From Calliopsis andreniformis (lineage: Eukaryota; Arthropoda; Insecta; Hymenoptera; Andrenidae): 64,000 bases of DNA. A program made the translations under genes and the position numbers. The stretch is taken from NCBI RefSeq assembly GCF_051401765.1, contig NW_027480464.1:3739473-3803472 (forward strand), given 5' to 3'. The notes beneath the pieces were generated by a model that saw only the letters and a program-made list of their open reading frames with translations, was not told the origin of the DNA and searched no databases. Shown here one piece after another: positions 1 through 13,182 of this stretch (its first letter is position 1; every line of letters begins with the position of its first letter).

Positions 1-214
1 GTTCAATCCTCAATCCTCAATCCTCAATCCTCAATCCTCAATCGTCAATCTTCAATCCTCAATACTCAATCTTCAATCCTAAATCCTCAATCCTCAATCC
101 TCAATCCGCATTCTTCAATCCTCAATTCCCAATCCTCAATCCTCAATCTTTAATCCTCAATCCTCAATCCTCAATTCCAATCCTCAATCCTCAATTCTCA
201 ATCCTCAATCCTCA
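1..214. repeat. Left edge: tail of an A landmark and chimeric filler
   Basis: The first nine bases (GTTCAATCC) match the last nine of an A landmark, so the window opens just after one. The next roughly 200 bp, including a CCTAAATCC variant and a CCGCATTC variant at about 77-113, match the filler after the S landmark at 13.64-13.80 kb. Near 214-220 the match switches to the filler after the S3 landmark at 14.6 kb (TCGTCAATCTTTAATCC). This looks like a recombination joint that removed one A landmark. Confidence 0.6.
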
Positions 215-406
215 ATCGTCAATCTTTAATCCTCAATACTCAATCTTCAATCCTCAATCCTGAATCCTTAATCCTCAATCCTCATTCTCCAATCCTCAAT
301 ACCCAATCCTCAATCCTCATTCCTCAACCCTCAATCCTCAATTCTCAATCCTCAATCCTCAATTTTCAATCCTCATTCTTCAATCCTCAGTACCCAATAC
401 ACAATA

Positions 407-1078
407 TTGAATCCTCAATCCTCAATCCTCAATCCTCAATCCTCAATCCTCAATCGTCAGTCTTCAATCCTCAATACTCAATCTTCAATCCTCAATACTC
501 AATCCTCAATCCTCATTCTTCAATCCTCAATACCCAATCCTCAATCCTCAATCTATAATCCTCAATCCTCAATCCTCAATTCTCAATCACCAGTCCTCAG
601 TCCTCAGTCCTCAAACCTCAATCCTCAACCCTCATTCCTCATCCTCAATCCTCAATCCTCAATCTTCAATCCTCAATCCTCAATACTTAATCTTCAATCC
701 TCAATCCTCAATTCTCAATCCTCAATCCTCAATCCTCAATCCTCAATCCTCAATCCTCAATCCTCAATTGTCAGTCTTCAATCCTCAATACTTAATCTTC
801 AATCCTCAATCCTCAATCCGCAGTCCTCAATCTTCAATCCTCAATCCTCAATCCTCAATCCTCACTTCTCAATCTTCAATCCTCAATACTCAATCTTCAA
901 TCCTCAATCCTCAATCCTCAATCCTCAATCCTCAATCCTCAATCATCAATCTTCAATCCTCAATACTCAATCTTCAATCCTCAATCCTCAATCCTCAATC
1001 CTCAATCCTCATTCTTCAATCCTCAATACCCAATCCTCTATCTTCAATCCTCAATCTTCAATCCTCAACCCTCAATAG
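407..1078 (+). other. Example of an open frame judged non-coding
   Basis: This 223-codon frame translates to nothing but S-S-I-L-N-P-Q heptads. Overlapping frames at 768-1640, 1313-2038 and 1354-1737 give the same peptide in other reading frames, as any (TCAATCC)n tract must. The ATG lies inside an ordinary repeat variant, and no Shine-Dalgarno or other start context is visible. Frames begin and end wherever a variant heptamer happens to create ATG, TAA or TGA. Similar frames of 60-513 codons cover most of the window and are not listed one by one. A real low-complexity protein is not strictly excluded but nothing supports it. Confidence 0.85.
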
Positions 1079-2071
1079 TCAATCTTCAATCCTCAACCCT
1101 CAATCCTCAATCCTCAGCCTTCAATCCTCAATACTCAGTCTTCAATCCTCAATCCTCAATCGTCAACCCTCAATCTTCAATCCTCATTCTTCAATCCTCA
1201 ATACCCAATACTCAACCTTCAATCCTCAATCCTCAATCCTCAATCCTCAATTCTCAATCCTCAATCCTGAGTCCTCAGTCCTCAAACCTCAATCCTCAAC
1301 CCTCAGCCCTCATTGTCAATCCTCGATGTTCAATCCTCAATCCTCAATCTTCAATGCTCGATACTCAATCTTCAATCCTCAATCCTCAATTCTCAATCCG
1401 CAATCCTCAACTCTCAACCCTCAATTCTCAGTCCTCAGCCCTCAAACCTCAATCCTCAACCCTCATTCCTCATCCTCAATCCTCAATCCTCAATCTTCAA
1501 TCCTCAATCCTCAATCCTCAATCCTCAATACTCAATCTTCAATCCTCAATGCTCAATTCTCAATCCTCAATCCTCAATCCTCAATCCTCAATCCTCAATC
1601 CTCAATCCTCAATTGTCAGTCTTCAATCCTCAATACTTAATCTTCAATCCTCAATCCTCAATCCGCAATCGTCAATCTTCAATCCTCAATTCTCAACCCT
1701 CAATCCTCAATCCTCAATCTTCAATCCTCAATACTAAATCTTCAATCCTCAATCCTCAATCCTCAATCCTCAACCCTCAATCCTCAATCCTCAATCCTGA
1801 ATATTCAATCCTCAATACTCAATCTGCAATCCTCAATCCTAAATCCTCAATACTCAATCCTCATTCTTCAATCCTCAATACCGAATCCTCAGTCTTCAAT
1901 CCTCAATCCTCAATCCTCAATCCTCATCCCTCAATCCTCAATGTTCAATCCTCAATACCCAATCCTCAATCTTCAATCCTCAATCCTCAATCCTCAATAC
2001 TCAATCCTCAATACTCAGTCCTCAAACCTCAATCCTGAATCCTCAACCCTGAATCCGCAACCTTCAGCCCT

Positions 2072-3208
2072 GAGTCCTCATCGATCATTTGGCAATCCTG
2101 AATCCTCAATAGAATATCCTCAATTCACAGTTTTCAATACTCAATACTCAATCTGCAATCTTCAGATCTCTATCCACAAACATCAATACTCATCACTCAA
2201 CCCTCAATACTCTGTCCCCAACCCTCAATCCTCAACCCTCAACCCTCAATCTCCAATCATCAATCCTCAATCCTCAATCCTCAATCCTCAATCCTCAATC
2301 CTCAATCGTCAACCTTCAATCCTCAATACTCAATCTTCAATCCTCAATCCAGAATCCTCAGCCCTCAGTCCTCAATCCTCAACCCTCAACCCTCACCTCT
2401 CATCCTCAATCCTCAATCCTCAACCCTCAATCCTCAATCTTCAATCCTCGAAACTCAATATTCAATCCTCAATCCTCAGTCCTCAAACCTCAATTCTGAA
2501 TCCTCAATCCTGAATCCTCAATCTTCGGCACTCAGTCCTCAACAATGAGTTGTCAATCCTCAATCCTCAATAGAATATCCTCAATTCACAGTTTTCAATA
2601 CTCAATAATCAATCTGCAATCTTCAAACCTCTGTCCACAAATATCAATTCTCATCACTCAACCCTCAACACTCAGTCCTCAATGTTCAATGCTCAATCCT
2701 CAATCCTCAATCCTCAATCGTCAATCTTCAATCCTCAATACTCAATCTTCAATCCTCAATCCTCAATCCTCAATCCTCAATCCGCATTCTTCAATCCTCA
2801 ATTCCCAATCCTCAATCCTCAATCTTTAATCCTCAATCCTCAATCCTCAATTCCAATCCTCAATCCTCAATTCTCAATCCTCAATCCTCAATCCTCAGTC
2901 ATCAAACCTCAATCCTCAACCCTCAGCCCTCATCGTCAATCCACAATCTTCAACCCTCAATACTCAATCTTCAATCCTCAGTCCTCAATCCTCAGTCCGC
3001 AAACCTCAATCCTGAATCCTCAATCCTGAATCCTCAAACTTCATCCCTCAGTCCTCAACAATCAGTTGTCAATCCACAATCCTCAATAGAATATCCTCAA
3101 TTCACAGTTTTCAATACTCAATACTCAATCTGCAATCTTGAAACCTCTATCCACAAACGTCAATTCTCATCACTCAACCCTCTACACTCAGTCCTCAATG
3201 TTCAATCC
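2072..3208. repeat. A-landmark triad D-S-S3 (first copy)
   Basis: Three A landmarks lie at 2072-2230 (D), 2533-2692 (S) and 3049-3208 (S3), with AGAATATCC cores at 2111, 2572 and 3088. The D copy carries ATCGATCATTTGGCAATCC and ends in CTGTCCCCAACCC. The S copy has CTCTGTCCACAAATATC. The S3 copy has CTTGAAACCTC and a TCAATCCACAATCC lead. Core spacing is 461 and 516 bp, identical to the triad at 25.0-26.1 kb, from which it differs by an offset of 22,940. Confidence 0.9.
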
Positions 3209-5040
3209 TCAATCCTCAATCCTCAATCGTCAATCTTTAATCCTCAATACTCAATCTTCAATCCTCAATCCTCAATCCTTAATCCTCAATCCTCATTCTC
3301 CAATCCACAATACCCAATCCTCAATCCTCATTCCTCAACCCTCAATCCTCAATTCTCAATCCTCAATCCTCAATTTTCAATCCTCATTCTTCAATCCTCA
3401 GTACCCAATACTCAATCTTGAATCCTCAATCCTCAATCCTCAATCCTCAATCCTCAATCATCAATCTTCAATCCTCAATACTCAATCTTCAATCCTCAAT
3501 CCTCAATCCTCAATCCTCAATCCTCATTCTTCAATCCTCAATACCCAATCCTCAATCTTCAATCCTCAATCCTCAATCCTCAACCCTCAATAGTCAATCT
3601 TCAATCCTCAACCCTCAATCCTCAATCCTCAGCCTTCAATCCTCAATACTCAGTCTTCAATCCTCAATCCTCAATCGTCAACCCTCAATTTTCAATCCTC
3701 ATTCTTCAATCCTCAATACCCGATACTCAACCTTCAATCCTCAATCCTCAATCCTCAATCCTCAATTGTCAGTCTTCAATCCTCAATACTTAATCTTCAA
3801 TCCTCAATCCTCAATCCGCAATCCTCAATCTTCAATCCTCAATCCTCAATCCTCAATCGTCAACCCTCAATTTTCAATCCTCATTCTTCAATCCTCAATA
3901 CCCAATACTCAACCTCCAATCCTCAATCCTCAATCCTCAATCCTCAATTCTCAATCCTCAATCCTGAGTCCTCAGTCCTCAAACCTCAATCCTCAACCCT
4001 CAGCCCTCATTGTCAATCCTCGATGTTCAATCCTCAATCCTCAATCTTCAATGCTCGATACTCAATCTTCAATCCTCAATCCTCAATTCTCAATACTCAA
4101 TCCTCAATCCTCAATCCTCAATCCTCAATCCTCGATCCTCAATCGTGAGTCTACAATTCTTAATACTCAATCTTCAATCCTCAATCCTCAATCCCCAATC
4201 CTCAATCCTCATTCTTCAATCCTCAATACCCAATCCTCAATCCTCAATCTATAATCCTCAATCCTCAATCCTCAATTCTCAATCCTCAATCCTCAGTCCT
4301 CAGTCCTCAAACCTCAATCCTCAACCCTCATTCCTCTTCCTCAATCCTCAATACTCAACCTTCAATCCTCAATCCTCAATCCTCAATCCTCAATTCTCAA
4401 TCCTCAATCCTCAATCCTCAATTTTCAATCCTCATTCTTCAATCCTCAATCCTCAACCTTCAACCATCATCGTCAATCCTCAATCCTCAATCTTCAATCC
4501 TCAATCCTCAATACTTAATCTTCAATCCTCAATCCTCAATTCTCAATCCTCAATCCTCAATCCTCAATCCTCAATCCTCAATCCTCAATCCTCAATTGTC
4601 AGTCTTCAATCCTCAATACTTAATCTTCAATCCTCAATCCTCAATCCGCAATCCTCAATCTTCAATCCTCAATCCTCAATCCTCAATCCTCACTTCTCAA
4701 TCTTCAATCCTGAATACTCAATCTTCAATCCTCAATCCTCAATCCTCAATACTCAATCCTCAATCCTCAATCATCAATCTTCAATCCTCAATACTCAATC
4801 TTCAATCCTCAATCCTCAATCCTCAATCCTCAATCCTCATTCTTCAATCCTCAATACCCAATCCTCAATCTTCAATCCTCAATCCTCAATCCTCAACACT
4901 CAATAGTCAATCTTCAATCCTCAACCCTCAATCCTCAATCCTCAGCCTTCAATCCTCAATACTCAGTCTTCAATCCTCAATCCTCAGTCCTCAAACCTCA
5001 GTTCTGAATCCTTAATCCTGAATCCTTAATCCACGGCCCT

Positions 5041-5200
5041 CTGTCCTCAACAATCAGTCGTCTATCCTCAATCCTCAATAGAATATCCTCAATTCACAGT
5101 TTTCAATACTCAATACTCAATCTGCAATCTCCAAACCTCTATCCACAAATGTCAATTATCATCACTCAACCCTCAACACTCAGTCCTCAATGTTCAATCC
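5041..5200. repeat. A landmark, subtype K
   Basis: The core is at 5080. It is preceded by CAATCAGTCGTCTATCC and followed by CTCTATCCACAAATGTC and CAATTATCATCACTC. The lead contains two TTAATCC heptamers and a CACGGCCC variant where other K copies have CTCGGCCC. Confidence 0.88.
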
Positions 5201-6704
5201 TCAATCCTCAATCCTCAATCCTCAATCCTCAATCTTCAATCCTCAATACTCAATTTTCAATCCTCTATCCTCAATCCTCAATCCTCAAATCCTCAATCCT
5301 CATCCTTCATTCCTCAATACCCAATCCTCAATCTTCAATCCTCAATCCTCAATCCTCAATTCTCAATCTTCAATCCTCAATCCTCAATCCTCATTCTTCA
5401 ATCCTCAATACCGAATCCTCAATCCTCAATCTATAATCCTCAACCCTCAATCCTCAATTCTCAATCCTCAATCCTCAGTCCTCATTCTTCAATCCTCAAT
5501 ACCCAATCCTCAATCCTCAATCTATAATACTCAATCCTCAATCCTCAATTCTCAATCCTCAATCCTCAGTCCTCAGTCCTCAAACCTCAATCCTCAACCC
5601 TGATTCCTCATCCTCAATCCTCAATCCTCAACCTTCAATCCTCAATCCTCAATCCTCAATCCTCAATCCTCAATCCTCATTCTTCAATCCTCAATGCCCA
5701 ATCCTCAATCTTCAATCCTCAATCCTCAATCCTCAATTCTCAATCCTCAATCCTCAATTTTCAATCCTCATCCTTCAATCCTCAATCCTCAACCCTCAAC
5801 CATCATCGTCAATCCTCAATCTTCAATCCTCAATCCTCAACCTTCAATGCTCAATACACAATCTTCAATCCTCAGTCCTCAATTCTCAAGCCTCAATCCT
5901 CAATCCTCAATCCTCAATCCTCAATCCTCAAACCTCAATCGTCAGTCATCAATCCTCAATACTCAATCTTCAATCCTCAATCCTCAATCCTGAATCCTCA
6001 ATCCTCATCCCTCAATCCTCAATACCCAATCCTCAATCCTCAATCTTTAATCCTCAATCCTCAATCCTCAATTCTCAATCCTCAATCCTCAGTCCTCAGT
6101 CCTCAAACCTCAACCCTCAACCCTCATCCCTCATCCTCAATCCTCAATCCTCAATCTTCAATCCTCAATACTCAATCCTCAATACTCAATCTTGAACCCT
6201 CAATCCTCAATTCTCAATCGTCAATCCTCAATCCTCAATCCTCAATCCTCAATCCTCAATCCTCAATCGTCAGTCTTCAATCCTCAATACTCAATCTCCA
6301 ATCCTCAATCCTCAATCCCCAATCCTCAATCTTCAATCCTCAATCCTCAATCCTCAATCCTCAATCCTCAATCTTCAATCCTCAATACTCAATCTTCAAT
6401 CCTCAATCCTCAATCCTCAATCCTCAATCCTCAATCCTCGATCCTCAATCCTCAATCTTCAATCCTCATTCTTCAATCCTCAATACCGAATCCTCAATCT
6501 TCAGTCCTCAATCCTCAATCCTCATCCCCCAATCCTCAATGTTCAATCCTCAATACCCAATCCTCAATCTTCAATCCTCAATCCTCAATCCTCAATCCTC
6601 AATCCTCAATCCTCAATCCTCAATCCTCAATCCTCAATCCTCAATCCTCAGTCCTCAAACCTCAATCCTGAATCCTCAATCCTGAATCCTCAAACTTCAT
6701 CCCT

Positions 6705-6864
6705 GAGTCCTCAACGATCAGTTGTCAATCCTCAATCCTCAATAGAATATCCTCAATTCGCAGCTTTCAACACTCAATACTCAATCTGCAATCTTCAGAT
6801 CTCTATCCACAAGCATCAATTCTCATCACTCAACCCTCAATACTCAGTCCCCAATCCTCAATCT
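6705..6864. repeat. A landmark, S/D hybrid
   Basis: The core is at 6744. The upstream half reads CAACGATCAGTTGTC, between the S and D forms. The downstream half has CTTCAGATCTC and CAGTCCCCAATCC, the D form. It also carries private changes (TTCGCAGCTTTCAACAC). It may be a recombinant of two subtypes or an older intermediate. Confidence 0.75.
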
Positions 6865-9284
6865 TCAAACCTCAACCCTCAATTCTCAATCCTCAATAAT
6901 CAATCCTCAATCCTCAATCCTCAATACTCAATCCTCAACGCTCATTCTTCAATCCTCAATACCCAATCCTCAATCTTCAATCCTCAATCCTCAATCCTCA
7001 ATTCTCAATAGTCAATCTTCAATCCTCAATCCTCAATCCTCAATCCTCAATCCTCATTCTTCAATCCTCAATACCGAATCCTCAATCTTCAATCCTCAAT
7101 CCTCAATCCTCAATCCTCATCCCTCAATCCTCAATGTTCAATCCTCAATACCCAATCCTCAATCTTCAATCCTCAATCCTCAATCCTCAATCCTCAATCC
7201 TCAATCCTCAATCGTCAGTCTTCAATCCTCAATACTCAATCTTCAATCCTCAATACTCAATCCTCAATCCTCATTCTTCAATCCTCAATACCCAATCCTC
7301 AATCCTCAATCTATAATCCTCAATCCTCAATCCTCAATTCTCAATCCCCAGTCCTCAGTCCTCAGTCCTCAAACCTCAATCCTCAGCCCTCATTCCTCAT
7401 CCTCAATCCTCAATCCTCAATCTTCAATACTCAATCCTCAATACTTAATCTTCAATCCTCAATCCTCAATTCTCAATCCTCAATCCTCAATCCTCAATCC
7501 TCAATCCTCAATCCTCAATCCTCAATTGTCAGTCTTCAATCCTCAATTCTTAATCTTCAATCCTCAATCCTCAATCCGCAATCCTCAATCTTCAATCCTC
7601 AATCCTCAATCCTCAATCCTCACTTCTCAATCTTCAATCCTCAATACTCAATCTTCAATCCTCAATCCTCAATCCTCAATCCTCAATCCTCAATCCTCAA
7701 TCATCAATCTTCAATCCTCAATACTCAATCTTCAATCCTCAATCCTCAATCCTCAATCCTCAATCCTCATTCTTCAATCCTCAATCCTCAATCCTCAATC
7801 CTCAATCCTCAATCTTCAATCCTCAATACTCAATCTTCAATCCTCATTCCTCAATCCTCAATCCTCAATCCTCAGTCTTCAATCCTCAATACTCAATCTT
7901 CAATCCTCAATCCTCAATCCTCAATCCTCAATCCTCAATCCTCAATCCTCAATCTTCAATCCTCATTCTTCAATCCTCAATACCGAATCCTCAATCTTCA
8001 ATCCTCAATCCTCAATCCTCAATCCTCATCCCCCAATCCTCAATGTTCAATCCTCAATACCCAATCCTCAATCTTCAATCCTCAATCCTCAATCCTCAAT
8101 CCTCAATCCTCAATCCTCAATCCTCAATCCTCAGTCCTCAATCCTCAGTCCTCAAACCTCAATCCTGAATCCTCAATCCTGAATCCTCAAACTTCATCCC
8201 TGAGTCCTCAACGATCATTTGTCAATCCTCAATCCTCAATCCTCAATCCTCAATCCTCAATACTCAATCTTCAATCCTCAATGCTCAATTCTCAATCCTC
8301 AATCCTCAATCCTCAATCCTCAATCCTCAATCCTCAATCCTCAATTGTCAGTCTTCAATCCTCAATCCTCAATCCTCAATCCTCAATACTCAATCGTCAA
8401 CCCTCAATTTTCAATACTCATTCTTCAATCCTCAATACCCAATACTCAACCTTCAATCCTCAATCCTCAATCCTCAATCCTCAATTCTCAATCCTCAATC
8501 CTGAGTCCTCAGTCCTCAAACCTCAATCCTTAACCCTCAGCCCTCATTGTCAATCCTCGATGTTCAATCCTCAATCCTCAATCTTCAATGCTCGGTACTC
8601 AATCTTCAATCCTCAATCCTCAATTCTCAATCCTCAATCCTCAATCCTCAATCCTCAATCCTCAATCCTCGATCCTCAATCGTCAGTCTACAATTCTTAA
8701 TACTCAATCATCAATCCTCAATCCTCAATCCCCAATCCTCAATCCTCATTCTTCAATCCTCAATACCCAATCCTCAATCCTCAATCTTTAATCCTCAATC
8801 CGCAATCCTCAACTCTCAATCCTCAATTCTCAGTCCTCAGTCCTCAAACGTCAATCCTCAACCCTCATTCCTCATCCTCAATCCTCAGTCCTCAATCCTC
8901 AATCCTCAATCCTCAATTGTCAGTCTTCAATCCTCAATACTTAATCTTCAATCCTCAATCCTCAAACCGCAATCGTCAATCTTCAATCCTCAATTCTCAA
9001 CCCTCAATCCAAAATCCTCAATCTTCAATCCTCAATACTAAATCTTCAATCCTCAAACCTCAATCCTCAATCCTCAATCCTCAATCCTCAATCCTCAATC
9101 CTGAATATTCAATCCTCAATACTCAATCTGCAATCCTCAATCCTAAATCCTCAATACTCAATCCTCATTCTTCAATCCTCAATACCGAATCCTCAGTCTT
9201 CAATTCTCAATCCTCAATCCTCAATCCTCAGTCCGCAAACCTCAATCCTGAATCCTCAATCCTGAATCCTCAAACTTCATCCCT

Positions 9285-9444
9285 CAGTCCTCAACAATCA
9301 GTTGTCAATCCACAATCCTCAATAGAATATCCTCAATTCACAGTTTTCAATACTCAATACTCAATCTGCAATCTTGAAACCTCTATCCACAAACGTCAAT
9401 TCTCATCACTCAACCCGCTACACTCAGTCCACAATGTTCAATCC
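9285..9444. repeat. A landmark, lone S3
   Basis: The core is at 9324. The CTTGAAACC and CAATCCACAATCC signatures place it with the third member of the triads, but no D or S landmark precedes it within 2 kb. It shares CAACCCGCTACACTC and CAGTCCACAATG with the S3 copies at 14.5 and 22.1 kb. Confidence 0.85.
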
Positions 9445-10564
9445 TCAATCCTCAATCCTCAATCCTCAATCGTCAATCTTTAATCCTCAATACTCAATCT
9501 TCAATCCTCAATCCTCAATCCTTAATCCTCAATCCTCATTCTCCAATCCTCAATACCCAATCCTCAATCCTCATTCCTCAACCCTCAATCCTCAATTCTC
9601 AATCCTCAATCCTCAATTTTCAATCCTCATTCTTCAATCCTCAGTACCCAATACACAATCTTGAATCCTCAATCCTCAATCCTCAATCCTCAATCCTCAA
9701 TCGTCAGTCTTCAATCCTCAATACTCAATCTTCAATCCTCAATACTCAATCCTCAATCCTCATTCTTCAATCCTCAATACCCAATCCTCAATCCTCAATC
9801 TATAATCCTCTATCCTCAATCCTCAATTCTCAATCCCCAGTCCTCAGTCCTCAGTCCTCAAACCTCAATCCTCAACCCTCATTCCTCATCCTCAATCCTC
9901 AATCCTCAATCTTCAATCCTCAATCCTCAATACTTAATCTTCAATCCTCAATCCTCAATTCTCAATTCTCAATCCTCAATCCTCAATCCTCAATCCTCAA
10001 TACTCAATCCTCAATCCTCAATTGTCAGTCTTCAATCCTCAATACTTAATCTTCAATCCTCAATCCTCAATCCGCAATCCTCAATCTTCAATCCTCAATC
10101 CTCAATCCTCAATTCTCACTTCTCAATCTTCAATCCTCAATACTCAATCTTCAATCCTCAATCCTCAATCCTCAATCCTCAATCCTCAATCCTCAATCAT
10201 CAATCTTCAATCCTCAATACTCAATCTTCAATCCTCAATCCTCAATCCTCAATCCTCAATCCTCAATCCTCAATCCTCAATCCTCAATCCTGAATATTCA
10301 ATCCTCAATACTCAATCTGCAATCCTCAATCCTAAATCCTCAATACTCAATCCTCATTCTTCAATCCTCAATACCGAATCCTCAGTCTTCAATCCTCAAT
10401 CCTCAATCCTCAATCCTCATCCCTCAATCCTCAATGTTCAATCCTCAATACCCAATCCGCAATCTTCAATCCTCAACCCTCAATCCTCAATACTCAATCC
10501 TCAATACTCAGTCCTCAAACCTCAATCCTGAATCCTCAACCCTGAATCCGCAACCTTCAGCCCT

Positions 10565-11178
10565 GAGTCCTCATCGATCATTTGGCAATCCTCAATCCTC
10601 AATAGAATATCCTCAATTCACAGTTTTCAATACTCAATACTCAATCTGCAATCTTCAGATCTCTATCCACAAACATCAACACTCATCACTCAACCCTCAA
10701 TACTCTGTTCCCAACCCTCAATCCTCAACCCTCAACCCTCAATCTCCAATCATCAATCCTCAATCCTCAATCCTCAATCCTCAATCCTCAATCTTCAACC
10801 TTCAATCCTCAATACTCAATCTTCAATCCTCAATCCAGAATCCTCAGTCCTCAGTCCTCAATCCTCAACCCTCAACCCTCAGCTCTCATCCTCAATCCTC
10901 AATCCTCAACCCTCAATCCTCAATCTTCAATCCTCGATACTCAATATTCAATCCTCAGTCCTCAGTCCTCAAACCTCAATTCTGAATCCTCAATCCTGAA
11001 TCCTCAATCTTCGGCACTCAGTCCTCAACAATCAGTTGTCAATCCTCAATCCTCAATAGAATATCCTCAATTCACAGCTTTCAATACTCAATACTCAATC
11101 TGCAATCTTCAAACCTCTGTCCACAAATATCAATTCTCATCACTCAACCCTCAACACTCAGTCCTCAATGTTCAATCG
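10565..11178. repeat. A-landmark pair D-S, third member missing
   Basis: The D core is at 10604 and the S core at 11058, 454 bp apart. No S3 follows. The filler after 11.4 kb instead continues into the type seen after 1.0 kb. The S copy lacks several heptamers directly after the landmark (CAATGTTCAATCGTC), which marks a local deletion. Confidence 0.88.
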
Positions 11179-11751
11179 TCAATCTTCAATCCTCAATACT
11201 CAATCTTCAATCCTCAATCTTCAATCCTCAATCCTCAATCCGCATTCTTCAATCCTCAATTCCCAATCCTCAATCCTCAATCTTTAATCCTCAATCCTCA
11301 ATCCTCAATTCCAATCCTCAATCCTCAATTCTCAATCCTCAATCCTCAATCCTCAGTCATCAAACCTCAATCCTCAACCCTCAGCCCTCATCGTCAATCC
11401 ACAATCTTCAATCCTCAACACTCAATCTTCAATCCTCAATCCTCAATCCTCAATCCTCAATCCTCATTCTTCAATCCTCAATACCCACTCCTCTATCTTC
11501 AATCCTCAATCTTCAATCCTCAACCCTCAATAGTCAATCTTCAATCCTCAACCCTCAATCCTCAATCCTCAGCCTTCAATCCTCAATACTCAGTCTTCAA
11601 TCCTCAATCCTCAATCGTCAACCCTCAATCTTCAATCCTCATTCTTCAATCCTCAATACCCAAAACTCAACCTTCAATCCTCAATCCTCAATCCTCAATC
11701 CTCAATTCTCAATCCTCAATCCTGAGTCCTCAGTCCTCAAACCTCAATCCT

Positions 11752-12713
11752 CAACCCTCAGCCCTCATTGTCAATCCTCGATGTTCAATCCTCAATCCTC
11801 AATCTTCAATGCTCGATACTCAATCTTCAATCCTCAATCCTCAATTCTCAATCCTCAATCCTCAATCCTCAATCCTCAATCCTCAATCCTCGATCCTCAA
11901 TCGTCAGTCTACAATTCTTAATACTCAATCTTCAATCCTCAATCCTCAATCCCCAATCCTCAATCCTCATTCTTCAATCCTCAATACCCAATCCTCAATC
12001 CTCAATCTTTAATCCTCAATCCGCAATCCTCAACTCTCAACCCTCAATTCTCAGTCCTCAGCCCTCAAACCTCAATCCTCAACCCTCATTCCTCATCCTC
12101 AATCCTCAATCCTCAATCTTCAATCCTCAATCCTCAATCCTCAATCCTCAATACTCAATCTTCAATCCTCAATGCTCAATTCTCAATCCTCAATCCTCAA
12201 TCCTCAATCCTCAATCCTCAATCCTCAACCCTCAGCCCTCATTGTCAATCCTCGATGTTCAATCCTCAATCCTCAATCTTCAATGCTCGATACTCAATCT
12301 TCAATCCTCAATCCTCAATTCTCAATCCTCAATCCTCAATCCTCAATCCTCAATCCTCAATCCTCGATCCTCAATCGTCAGTCTACAATTCTTAATACTC
12401 AATCTTCAATCCTCAATCCTCAATCCCCAATCCTCAATCCTCATTCTTCAATCCTCAATACCCAATCCTCAATCCTCAATCTTTAATCCTCAATCTTTAA
12501 TCCTCAATCCGCAATCCTCAACTCTCAACCCTCAATTCTCAGTCCTCAGTCCTCAAACCTCAATCCTCAACCCTCATTCCTCATCCTCAATCCTCAATCC
12601 TCAATCTTCAATCCTCAATCCTCAATCCTCAATCCTCAATACTCAATCTTCAATCCTCAATGCTCAATTCTCAATCCTCAATCCTCAATCCTCAATCCTC
12701 AATCCTCAATCCT
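11752..12713. repeat. Local tandem duplication of about 480 bp
   Basis: The rare string ATTGTCAATCCTCGATGTTC starts at 11,767 and again at 12,241, 474 bp apart. The later marker CAATGCTCAATTCTC recurs 488 bp apart (about 12,170 and 12,658). The extra 14 bp in the second copy is a doubled CTTTAATCCTCAAT unit near 12,480-12,500. Elsewhere in the window this string occurs once per unit, so this is a recent duplication in place. Confidence 0.85.
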
Positions 12714-13182
12714 CAATCCTCAATTGTCAGTCTTCAATCCTCAATACTTAATCTTCAATCCTCAATCCTCAATCCGCAATCGTCAATCTTCAATCCTCAA
12801 TTCTCAACCCTCAATCCTCAATCCTCAATCTTCAATCCTCAATACTAAATCTTCAATCCTCAATCCTCAATCCTCAATCCTCAACCCTCAATCCTCAATC
12901 CTCAATCCTGAATATTCAATCCTCAATACTCAATCTGCAATCCTCAATCCTAAATCCTCAATACTCAATCCTCATTCTTCAATCCTCAATACCGAATCCT
13001 CAGTCTTCAATCCTCAATCCTCAATCCTCAATCCTCATCCCTCAATCCTCAATGTTCAATCCTCAATACCCAATCCTCAATCTTCAATCCTCAATCCTCA
13101 ATCCTCAATACTCAATCCTCAATACTCAGTCCTCAAACCTCAATCCTGAATCCTCAACCCTGAATCCGCAACCTTCAGCCCT

